Source of the DNA: Streptomyces sp. SCL15-4
GTDB lineage: Bacteria > Actinomycetota > Actinomycetes > Streptomycetales > Streptomycetaceae
DNA: 64,000 nucleotides
Direction of reading: 5' to 3'
Assembly (NCBI RefSeq): GCF_033366695.1
Contig: NZ_JAOBTQ010000001.1
Span: 6,634,001-6,698,000, forward strand
Below the pieces are notes generated by a model. The model was not told where the DNA came from. It saw only the letters and a list, made by a program, of their open reading frames with translations, and did no database searches. Made by a program: the position numbers and the translations under genes. Positions 17,379-24,792 of the stretch are shown here, piece after piece. Each line of letters starts with the position of its first letter. Positions within the stretch are counted from its first letter, which is position 1.

Positions 17379-17791
17379 CCCCTCCACGACGCAAACGGCG
17401 CCGGCCGCAGCACCAGCCGCTCCCGTCGCTGACGGTCGCGAAACCGGCGGGCGGCGCGCAGAAGCCCGGCAATCCCGAACGGCTCTACACCATCGCCGGA
17501 TCGGCGGACGGCAAACGCGCCGAACTCGACCTGGTGACCCTGATCGTGGCCCGCTCCACACCCCCCTTGTCCGCCTCCCCCGAGGTGGCGGCTGTGCTCC
17601 GGCTGTGCACCGCCCCCCTGTCCATGGCCGAGCTGTCGGCCTACCTCCAACTGCCGTTCAGCGCGACGACCGTACTGATCACCGAGTTGATCCAGGCGGA
17701 ACTGGTGCAGGCGCGCGCCCCGATCATCCGCAAGGCGGCATTCGACCGTTCACTCCTCGAAGCGGTGATGCATGGACTTCAAAGGCTCTGA
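17375..17791 (+). CDS. rarC: DUF742 conservon protein (CvnC9/RarC)
   Basis: 138-residue DUF742 protein. It has a basic, proline-containing N-terminus, then RLYTIAGSADGKRAELDLVTLIVA and a winged-helix-like segment (EVAAVLRLCTAPLSMAELSAYLQLPFSATTVLITEL). The fold hints at DNA or protein binding; its biochemical job in conservons is unknown. ATGA overlaps on both sides couple it to rarB and rarD. Confidence 0.92.
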   Translation: MTPPRRKRRRPQHQPLPSLTVAKPAGGAQKPGNPERLYTIAGSADGKRAELDLVTLIVARSTPPLSASPEVAAVLRLCTAPLSMAELSAYLQLPFSATTVLITELIQAELVQARAPIIRKAAFDRSLLEAVMHGLQRL

Positions 17792-18392
17792 CACGATCCC
17801 CGGCCCGCGCACCGAGGATCATCTGCCGCACACGGCCCAGGCCGCGGCGAAGATCGTGATCGTGGGCGGATTCGGCGTCGGCAAGACCACCATGGTCGGC
17901 TCCGTCAGCGAGATCAGACCGCTGACCACCGAGGAGACCATGACCCAGGCCGGCATCGGCGTGGACGACGACTACGGCTCCGACTCCAAGACGGCCACCA
18001 CCGTGGCCATGGACTTCGGCCGTATCAGCATCACCGGCGAACTGGTGCTCTACCTCTTCGGCACCCCCGGCCAGGAGCGCTTCTGGTTCCTGTGGAACGG
18101 CCTGTTCGAAGGCGCCCTCGGCGCGGTCGTCCTCGTCGACACCCGGCGCCTGGAGGTCAGCTTCGACGTCATGGGCCGGCTGGAGGAACGCGGCGTGCCC
18201 TTCGTCGTCGCCGTGAACTCCTTTCCCGACGCCCCTCACTACCCGGTCGAGGAGCTGCGCTCCGCGCTGGACCTGGGCCCGGAGATCCCGATCATCGAGT
18301 GCGATGTGCGCCGCCGGGCCTCCAGCAAGGACGTGCTGCTGACCCTGACCCGCTTCCTGCACTCCCTCGCCCTGTCCGGCGCTCTCACCTGA
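17772..18392 (+). CDS. rarD: Conservon small GTPase (CvnD9/RarD)
   Basis: 206-residue Ras-like GTPase. The P-loop is GGFGVGKTT (32-40) and G3 is GTPGQER, placing it with the MglA/Rab-like bacterial group. The usual G4 NKxD is replaced by VNSF, as in other CvnD proteins, so nucleotide specificity may be relaxed. It is expected to cycle with RarA (sensor), RarB (roadblock) and RarC at the membrane. It overlaps rarC by 20 bases; the P450 gene follows after 44 bases. Confidence 0.93.
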   Translation: MDFKGSDTIPGPRTEDHLPHTAQAAAKIVIVGGFGVGKTTMVGSVSEIRPLTTEETMTQAGIGVDDDYGSDSKTATTVAMDFGRISITGELVLYLFGTPGQERFWFLWNGLFEGALGAVVLVDTRRLEVSFDVMGRLEERGVPFVVAVNSFPDAPHYPVEELRSALDLGPEIPIIECDVRRRASSKDVLLTLTRFLHSLALSGALT

Positions 18393-18436
18393 CCCACCGC
18401 CGGCCCGCCTCCCATCCGTTCCGGAGCGACACCACC

Positions 18437-19924
18437 GTGACGTCTGAAACCCCCTCCCCGACCGGCACAGACCCCCTCGTCCCACCGCCGGGCTGCCCCG
18501 CGCACGGTCTCGGCCCCGGGACACCGCGACGGCTCTACGGCCCCGATGCCGAGGACCTGGCCGGCCTCTACGAACGCCTGCGCGAAGAGTACGGCCCGGT
18601 GGCCCCCGTGCTGCTCCACGGCGACGTACCCATGTGGGTCGTCCTCGGGCACGCCGAGAACCTGCAACTGGTGCGCAGCCCCTCGCAGTACACCCGGGAC
18701 AGCCGGATCTGGTCCCCGCTGGAGGACGGCCGGATCAAGCCCGACCACCCGCTCATGCCGCACATCGCCTGGCAGCCCATCTGCTCGCACGCCGAGGGCG
18801 CCGAGCACGAGCGGCTGCGCGACGCGGTCACCGCGGCCATGGTCACCATCGATCACCGCAGCGTCCGCCGGCACATCGGCCGCCACACCCAGGCCCTCGT
18901 CAACGGCTTCTGCGAGTGCGGGCGGGCCGACCTGGTCTCGCAGTTCGCCGAGCACCTGCCGATGGCCGTGATGTGCGAGATCCTCGGCATGCCCGAGGAG
19001 TACAACGACCGGATGGTGCAGGCCGCGCGGGACGCCCTGAAGGGCACCGAGACCGCCATCCAGAGCCACACCTACGTCATGGACGCGCTCAACCGGCTCA
19101 CCACCCGGCGGCGCGCCCGGCCCGAGGACGACTTCACCAGCCACCTCCTCGGCCACCCGGCCGGGCTGACCGACGACGAGGTGCGCGAACATCTGCGGCT
19201 CGTGCTGTTCGCCGCCTACGAGGCGACGGCGAACCTCCTCGCCAACGCGCTGCGCATGGTCCTCACCGAGCCGGGCTTCCGGGCCCAGCTCAACGGCGGC
19301 CAGATGACCGTCCCGGAGGCGATCGAGCAGTCCCTCTGGGACGAGCCGCCGTTCAGCACGGTCTTCGGCTACTACGCCAAGCAGGACACGGAGCTGGGCG
19401 GCCGGCGCATCCGCAAGGGCGACGGGCTGCTGTTCGCGCCCGCTCCCGGCAACGTCGACCCGAGGGTGCGGCCGGATCCGTCGGCGAGCATGCAGGGCAA
19501 CCGCTCCCACCTCGCCTTCGGCGGCGGCCCGCACGAGTGCCCCGGGCAGGACATCGGCCGTGCCATCGCCGACGTCGGCGTGGACGCGCTGCTGACCCGG
19601 CTGTCCGACATCCAGCTCGACTGCGCCGAGGAGGACCTCCGCTGGCGGTCGTCCATCGCCTCCCGGCACCTGGTGGCCCTGCCGGTCCGCTTCGAACCCA
19701 AGGCGCAGCAGGACGTGGACCTGCCGCCGCGGGCCATGCCGGTCCCGCCGCAGCGCTCCGGCTGGCAGGTCGGCGCCCTGAGCAGCGACCCGGACCCGGC
19801 CGGCCCGCCCCGGCCGGCCGCCACCGACCCGCTGCCCGCACCTAAACCCGTGCCTCCGGCCCCCGAACCGGCCGGCCCGAGCGGCCCGTGGCGGCGGCTG
19901 CTGCGCTGGTGGCACGGCGGCTGA
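18437..19924 (+). CDS. rarE: CYP157-type cytochrome P450 of the conservon (RarE)
   Basis: 495-residue cytochrome P450. The heme loop is FGGGPHECPG with Cys368, and the I-helix has AAYEATANLL. The K-helix ExxR, nearly invariant in P450s, is absent: the aligned segment reads EQSLW (297-301). This is the documented peculiarity of the CYP157 family. A proline-rich tail of about 60 residues follows the P450 fold. Start is GTG, giving VTSETPSPTG. As the last rar gene it may act on a signal of the GTPase system; the substrate is unknown and catalysis is not assured. Confidence 0.92.
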   Translation: MTSETPSPTGTDPLVPPPGCPAHGLGPGTPRRLYGPDAEDLAGLYERLREEYGPVAPVLLHGDVPMWVVLGHAENLQLVRSPSQYTRDSRIWSPLEDGRIKPDHPLMPHIAWQPICSHAEGAEHERLRDAVTAAMVTIDHRSVRRHIGRHTQALVNGFCECGRADLVSQFAEHLPMAVMCEILGMPEEYNDRMVQAARDALKGTETAIQSHTYVMDALNRLTTRRRARPEDDFTSHLLGHPAGLTDDEVREHLRLVLFAAYEATANLLANALRMVLTEPGFRAQLNGGQMTVPEAIEQSLWDEPPFSTVFGYYAKQDTELGGRRIRKGDGLLFAPAPGNVDPRVRPDPSASMQGNRSHLAFGGGPHECPGQDIGRAIADVGVDALLTRLSDIQLDCAEEDLRWRSSIASRHLVALPVRFEPKAQQDVDLPPRAMPVPPQRSGWQVGALSSDPDPAGPPRPAATDPLPAPKPVPPAPEPAGPSGPWRRLLRWWHGG

Positions 19925-19941
19925 CACCCGGCGGCCGGGCG

Positions 19942-20904
19942 TCAGCCGGGAGGCCCGGCCGCGCCGGACCAGTCGGTGTACGACGTCCAGGCCCGCAGGT
20001 GACGGCCGCTGGTGAAGGCGTGGTGCGCGCCGGTGACCGGGTCGGTGAACTCCAGGCGCCGGGCGAGCAGTTGCAGCGGGCGCCGGAAGTCGCCGGCCGG
20101 CACCGGGTCGGTCACCTCGGGATACAGCGGATCGCCGAGGATGGGCACGCCCAGCGCGGCCAGATGCACCCGTAGCTGGTGGGTCTGGCCGGTCGCCGGG
20201 ACCAGCCGGTAGCGGCCCAGCCCGGACCGGTGTTCGACCAGCTCCACCCGGGTCTCGGCGTTCGGTTCGCCCGCGACCTCCCGGGCGGCCGGCACCCCGC
20301 GCTCCTTCAGGATCCGGCTGCGCACGGTGCGGGGGAGGGCGAGCGCGGGATCGTACGGGGCGACGGCCTCGTACTCCTTGTGCACGCGCCGGTCCCGGAA
20401 CAGGTTCTGGTAGGCGCCGCGTTCCCCGGGGCGCACCGTGAACAGCACCAGTCCGGCGGTGAGCCGGTCCAGGCGGTGCGCCGCCGTCAGCGCCGGCAGA
20501 TCCAGCTCGTGCCGGAGCCGGGCCAGCGCGGTCTGGGCGACATGCGAGCCGCGCGGGGTGGTGGCCAGGAAGTGCGGCTTGTCGGCCACCACGATGTGCT
20601 CGTCCCGGTACAGCACCTCCACCGGGAACGGCACCGGCACCTCGGCGGGCAGCTCGCGGTGGAACCAGACGAACATGCCGGGCCGGTAGGGGGCGTCCGG
20701 CGTCACGGGCCGCCCGTCGGCGCCGACCACCTGGCCGGCGGCGAACATCGCCTCCACCATTGCGGGCCCGGCCCCCGTGAGCCGCTCCACCAGATGCTCC
20801 CGCACGGTGGCCCACGCCCCGCCCACCGGCAGCCGCACCCGTACGGGATCGACTCCGTCGCGCTGGGGGAGCGGGGCGGGCGGGGGCGGCGTGCGGCGTC
20901 TCAT
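19942..20904 (-). CDS. RluA-family RNA pseudouridine synthase
   Basis: 320 residues. An S4-like N-terminal part (VREHLVERLTGAGPAMVEAMFAAGQVV) is followed by the pseudouridine synthase domain with the catalytic-Asp motif HRLDRLTAGL. HQLRVHLAALGVPILGDPLY is the second family signature. It converts uridine to pseudouridine in rRNA or tRNA; the exact target cannot be told. ATG 20904 is preferred over TTG 20913. It converges on rarE with a 17-base gap. Confidence 0.92.
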   Translation of the reverse strand: MRRRTPPPPAPLPQRDGVDPVRVRLPVGGAWATVREHLVERLTGAGPAMVEAMFAAGQVVGADGRPVTPDAPYRPGMFVWFHRELPAEVPVPFPVEVLYRDEHIVVADKPHFLATTPRGSHVAQTALARLRHELDLPALTAAHRLDRLTAGLVLFTVRPGERGAYQNLFRDRRVHKEYEAVAPYDPALALPRTVRSRILKERGVPAAREVAGEPNAETRVELVEHRSGLGRYRLVPATGQTHQLRVHLAALGVPILGDPLYPEVTDPVPAGDFRRPLQLLARRLEFTDPVTGAHHAFTSGRHLRAWTSYTDWSGAAGPPG

Positions 20905-21008
20905 CGGCGTCAAGGGTACGGCGGCGTCAAGGAGGTGGTCGTACGGTCACCCGGGGACGGTCGAAAACCGGTGGGTCGTGCGGCCGTGCACCCGGCAGGA
21001 TGTGGATC

Positions 21009-21590
21009 ATGCCGTTTCTCATCAAGCCGGTCCTCACCCCCGGTGCCCTCGCCCGCGGTCCGCAGCCCGCCCTTCCCGCCGCCGACGGCCTGGTCCTGCG
21101 CCCGTGGCGGGCCGAGGACGCCCCCGCCGTGCACGCCGCCTTCCAGGACCCGGCGATGCACCAGTGGCACATAAGGGCCTGCGACTCCGAGGAGGAGGCC
21201 GCCGGCTGGATCGCGCAGTGGCAGGCGTCCTGGACGCGCGAGAGCGAGGCCCAGTGGGCCGTCGTGGACGAGCGGACGGACGAGCTGCGGGGCCGGGTCG
21301 CGCTCCGGCAGATACTGCTCGGTGACGGTGTCGCCGAGGTGGCGTACTGGACGGTGGCGCGGGCGCGCGGGCAGGGTGTCGCCGCCCGGGCCGCCGCCGC
21401 CCTGTCCCACTGGGCCTTCGAGGAGATCGGCTTCCACCGCCTCGAACTCTTCCACGCCACCGCCAACGAGGCGTCCTGCCGGGTCGCGGCCAAGGCCGGT
21501 TTCGTGCTGGAGGGCACCAAGCGCAGCGCCCTCCTCCACCAGGACGGCTGGCACGACATGCACTTCCACGCGCGTGTGCGGGGAGACTGA
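21009..21590 (+). CDS. GNAT-family N-acetyltransferase (RimJ/RimL-like)
   Basis: 193 residues. The pattern LVLRPWRAEDAPAVHAAFQDP, then YWTVARARGQGVAARAAAALSHWAFEEIGFHRLELFHATANEASCRVAAKAGFVLEG, is that of RimJ/RimL-type acetyltransferases; RARGQGVA binds acetyl-CoA. ATG 21009 has AGG 9 bases upstream; ATG 21000 is too near that RBS. The substrate is unknown, either a protein N-terminus or a small molecule. Confidence 0.88.
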   Translation: MPFLIKPVLTPGALARGPQPALPAADGLVLRPWRAEDAPAVHAAFQDPAMHQWHIRACDSEEEAAGWIAQWQASWTRESEAQWAVVDERTDELRGRVALRQILLGDGVAEVAYWTVARARGQGVAARAAAALSHWAFEEIGFHRLELFHATANEASCRVAAKAGFVLEGTKRSALLHQDGWHDMHFHARVRGD

Positions 21591-21614
21591 GCGGGGCCCG
21601 GCCCGGCCCCGCTC
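21589..21614. terminator. Shared terminator of two convergent genes
   Basis: 10-bp stem GAGCGGGGCC/GGCCCCGCTC with a 6-base loop. It overlaps the stop of the acetyltransferase gene and fills the 26-base gap to the convergent siderophore-interacting gene. Confidence 0.7.
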
Positions 21615-21616
21615 GC

Positions 21617-22468
21617 TCAGGCCGCCGCCGTCGTCGTGTCGCCCTCCTGCTCGGCCTCCACCCGGGCGTTCCACTCGCGCTTGGAGGCCTGCCAGCCGTC
21701 CTCGTTGTGGCCGAGGCGCCAGTAGCCGGAGATCGACAGGTCCTCGCGCGGGACCTGGTGCTCGATGCGCAGCAGCCGGCGCAGTTCCTTCACGACGCCC
21801 GCCTCGCCGTGCACGAAGGCGTGCACCCGGCCCTGCGGGAACTCCAGGCCCCGCACGGCCTCCAGCAGGGCCTCGCCGACCGGCCGGTCGCCGCGGTGCA
21901 GCCAGACGACCCGCACGCCGGTGTCGATCTTCTGCTCCTCCTCGGGGCCGGAGACCTCGACGAAGGCGTGCGCGCGGGCGCCGGCGGGCAGCTTCTCCAG
22001 GGCGCGGGCGATGGCCGGCAGCGCGCTCTCGTCGCCGGCGAGCAGATGCCAGTCGGCCGCCGGGTCGGGCGTGTAGGCACCGCCGGGGCCCATGAAGCGC
22101 ACGGTCTCGCCGGGCTGTACGCGGGCGGCCCAGGGGCCGGCCAGGCCCTCGTCGCCGTGGATCACGAAGTCCAGGGTCAGCTCGCGCCGCTCCGCGTCCC
22201 AGTCGCGCACGGTGTACGTCCGGGTCACCGGCCACTGCTCGCGCGGGAACTCGGCGCGGATCCGCTCCAGGTCGAAGGGTTCCGGGTAGCTGACGCCGGC
22301 GGCGCCGAACAGCAGCTTCACGTAGTGGTCGGTGCAGGTGTCCGCGGCGAATCCGGCGAGACCCGCGCCGCCGAGCACCACACGCTGCATGTGCGGGGTC
22401 AGCCGCTCGGTGCGTACCACCTGGGCGGTTTGGGCCTTGCGCGGCTTTCGTCCCGGGCGCTCTGCCAT
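21617..22468 (-). CDS. Siderophore-interacting FAD-binding protein
   Basis: 283-residue member of the ViuB/SIP family, flavoproteins that reduce ferric siderophores in the cytoplasm to release iron. The flavin motif is RTYTVRDWD; DFVIHGDEGLAGPWA and AGDESALPAIARALE mark the flavin and pyridine-nucleotide domains; the C-terminal SGYWRLGHNEDGW is characteristic. ATG is preceded by AGGAGG. An iron box lies 17 bases upstream of the start, so repression by a DmdR/IdeR-type regulator under iron sufficiency is expected. Confidence 0.93.
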   Translation of the reverse strand: MAERPGRKPRKAQTAQVVRTERLTPHMQRVVLGGAGLAGFAADTCTDHYVKLLFGAAGVSYPEPFDLERIRAEFPREQWPVTRTYTVRDWDAERRELTLDFVIHGDEGLAGPWAARVQPGETVRFMGPGGAYTPDPAADWHLLAGDESALPAIARALEKLPAGARAHAFVEVSGPEEEQKIDTGVRVVWLHRGDRPVGEALLEAVRGLEFPQGRVHAFVHGEAGVVKELRRLLRIEHQVPREDLSISGYWRLGHNEDGWQASKREWNARVEAEQEGDTTTAAA

Positions 22469-22484
22469 GACGGCCTCCTGCGGG

Positions 22485-22508
22485 GTTGGTTAGGTTTACC
22501 TAAGTTAG
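22485..22508 (-). promoter_or_regulatory. Iron box (DmdR/IdeR-type operator)
   Basis: TTAGGTTTACCTAAGTTAG on the plus strand (22490-22508) and its overlapping reverse form (22485-22503) match the 19-base iron-box consensus TTAGGTTAGSCTAACCTAA at 14 and 15 of 19 positions by eye. It lies directly upstream of the siderophore-interacting gene, the classic place. Confidence 0.8.
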
Positions 22509-22611
22509 CACCTCTGTCGATTCAACACCCCTTCCGTGAGACGGTCATGAGAGCCTTTTGCCGGAATCTTTCCCTCGGCGCCCGCCGGACCGGCCTCCCG
22601 GCCCGGCCGGA

Positions 22612-23532
22612 TCAGCCCGTCAGAGTGGTCAGCAGCCGCTGAAGCGAGCCGCCCAGTCCCCAGCGTCGTCCCAGCCCGGCCAGCGCCGCCGGGTCGTGCG
22701 GAGTGCGCGGCACGGCCGTGCCGACCTCCGGCAGCGGGACGTCGCCGGCCACCCGCACCACCTTCGGCGCGACCGCCAGATACGGCCGGGCCTCGGTCAG
22801 CCGCTTGCGCTGCGACGGCGTCAGCTTCGCCGCCGGATCGTCCACCGCCGCCATGATCCCGGCCAGGTCGCCGAACTCGGCGAGCAGCTTGGCGGCCGTC
22901 TTCTCGCCGATCCCGGCCACGCCCGGCAGGCCGTCGCTGGGGTCGCCGCGCAGCAGCGCCAGGTCCGCGTACCCGCGCCCGTCGACGCCATACTTCTCGC
23001 GCAGCACCGCCTCGTCGGTCAGCTGGAGCGTGCCGACGCCCTTCAGGGGATAGAGCACCCGGACCCCGCGCTCGTCGTCCACCAGCTGGTACAGATCGCG
23101 GTCGCCGGTGACGATGTCGACCGGGCCCCGGGCCCGCGCGGTGAACGTGCCGATCACGTCGTCCGCCTCGTACCCCGCGACGCCCACGCGCGCGATGCCG
23201 ATCGCGTCGAGCACCTCCTCGATCACCGGCACCTGCGGGGCGAGGGTGTCCGGCACCTCTTCCGCGTCCGGCGCGTCCGTGTGCTCCTCGGCGACCCGGT
23301 GCGCCTTGTAGGTGGGGACGAGATCCACCCGCCACTGCGGGCGCCAGTCGGCGTCCATGCAGGCCACCAGGTGGTCCGGCCGGTGGTCCTTGACCAGCCG
23401 GTCGATGAAGTCCAGCAGCCCGCGCACCGCGTTGACGGGCGTGCCGTCCGGTGCCCGCACCGAGTCCGGGACGCCGAAGTAGGCGCGGAAGTACAGCGAG
23501 GCGGTGTCGAGAAGCATGAGTCGTCCGGTCAC
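22612..23532 (-). CDS. 5'-3' exonuclease (flap-nuclease family)
   Basis: 306 residues of the stand-alone 5'-3' exonuclease family, related to the N-terminal domain of DNA polymerase I. Metal-site residues are visible: LLDTASLYFRAYFG, CMDAD, GYEADDVIGT, VTGDRDLYQLV and the helix-hairpin-helix GVAGIGEKTAAKLL. It would remove flaps or RNA primers. GTG 23532 (VTGRLMLLDTA) is chosen; ATG 23517 is a shorter option. The divergent betaine transporter starts 183 bases away. Confidence 0.9.
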   Translation of the reverse strand: MTGRLMLLDTASLYFRAYFGVPDSVRAPDGTPVNAVRGLLDFIDRLVKDHRPDHLVACMDADWRPQWRVDLVPTYKAHRVAEEHTDAPDAEEVPDTLAPQVPVIEEVLDAIGIARVGVAGYEADDVIGTFTARARGPVDIVTGDRDLYQLVDDERGVRVLYPLKGVGTLQLTDEAVLREKYGVDGRGYADLALLRGDPSDGLPGVAGIGEKTAAKLLAEFGDLAGIMAAVDDPAAKLTPSQRKRLTEARPYLAVAPKVVRVAGDVPLPEVGTAVPRTPHDPAALAGLGRRWGLGGSLQRLLTTLTG

Positions 23533-23715
23533 GCACGCATCATGCCGCACACCACCGACAGCGCCCCGTCATCCCGCGCGGCACCGACCGCGCCCCGCGA
23601 GCCGGGAACGCGTTGCGTGACGCGCACTGCCGTGAACCGGGCCACTTGCGGGTTTGCCCCGCCTTGACCTGGGGAGGCGCGGCCTCTGTCCTGTCCCCGG
23701 AGACGAGAGGTGCGC

Positions 23716-24792
23716 GTGTCACCCAGGCTTGAGGCAGAACATCTGTTCAAGGTGTTCGGAAGACGACCCGACGACGCGGTGGAGCGGCTGCGGCGCGGCG
23801 CCGACCGGGCGGAGCTGCGCGCGGACGGCGCGACGGCGGCCGTGATCGACGCCTCCTTCCGCGTCGAGGCCGGCGAGATCTTCGTCGTGATGGGACTGTC
23901 GGGCTCCGGCAAGTCCACCCTGCTGCGCATGCTCAACGGGCTGCTGGAGCCGACCGCGGGCAGCGTGCGCTTCGACGGGCAGGACCTGGCGGCGCTCGGC
24001 GACCGGGAGCTGCGCGAACTGCGCTCCAAGAAGATCAGCATGGTCTTCCAGCACTTCGCGCTGTTCCCGCACCGCAGTGTCCGGGACAACGCCGCCTACG
24101 GCCTGGAAGTGCAGGGCGTGCCCCGCGCCGAGCGCGAGCGCCGCGCCGACGAGGCGCTCGCCCTGTGCGGCCTGGCCGGCTGGGAGACGTCCTGGCCCGA
24201 CGAGCTGTCCGGCGGCATGCAGCAGCGCGTCGGCCTCGCCCGCGCCCTCGCCACCGACGCGGACCTGCTGCTGATGGACGAGTCCTTCAGCGCCCTGGAC
24301 CCGCTGATCCGCCGCGACATGCAGGACCAGCTGCTGGAGCTGCAGAAGACCCTGAAGAAGACGATCGTCTTCATCACCCACGACCTCAACGAGGCCATGC
24401 GGCTCGGCGACCGCGTCGCCGTGATGCGCGACGGCCGCATCGTGCAGACCGGCACCGCCGAGGACATCCTGCTGCGCCCCGAGAACGACTACGTGGCCTC
24501 CTTCATCCAGGACGTGGACCGCTCCCGGGTGCTGACGGCGGGCGCGCTCATGGACACCTCGGTGACGGCCGACGCCCCCCTGTGCCGCTGCGAGACGGCG
24601 ACCCGGCAGACGCCGTTCACGGAGCTGTGCGCGATCAGCGCCCGGCTCTCCCACCGCGTCTCGGTGGTGGACGAGGCGGGCCGGGTCGTCGGGGTGGTGC
24701 CGCGGCAGCGCCTGCTCGGCTTCCTCGGCGACGAGACGGCCGCTCCCGCGGCCTGCGACAACCCCGAAGGGAAGGTGATCAGCCGTGCCTAG
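23716..24792 (+). CDS. Glycine betaine/proline-type ABC transporter ATPase
   Basis: ATPase of a quaternary-amine importer (OpuA/ProV type). Walker A is GLSGSGKST, the Q-loop follows in MVFQHFALFPH, the signature is LSGGMQQR and Walker B is LLLMDESFSALD. The extra N-terminal region (FKVFGRRPDDAVERLRRG) and a C-terminal tail with remnants of a CBS regulatory domain are typical of this branch. GTG 23716 sits after GAGAGG with good spacing; GTG 23710 is too close. It overlaps the permease gene by 8 bases. Osmoprotection is the inferred role. Confidence 0.92.
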   Translation: MSPRLEAEHLFKVFGRRPDDAVERLRRGADRAELRADGATAAVIDASFRVEAGEIFVVMGLSGSGKSTLLRMLNGLLEPTAGSVRFDGQDLAALGDRELRELRSKKISMVFQHFALFPHRSVRDNAAYGLEVQGVPRAERERRADEALALCGLAGWETSWPDELSGGMQQRVGLARALATDADLLLMDESFSALDPLIRRDMQDQLLELQKTLKKTIVFITHDLNEAMRLGDRVAVMRDGRIVQTGTAEDILLRPENDYVASFIQDVDRSRVLTAGALMDTSVTADAPLCRCETATRQTPFTELCAISARLSHRVSVVDEAGRVVGVVPRQRLLGFLGDETAAPAACDNPEGKVISRA

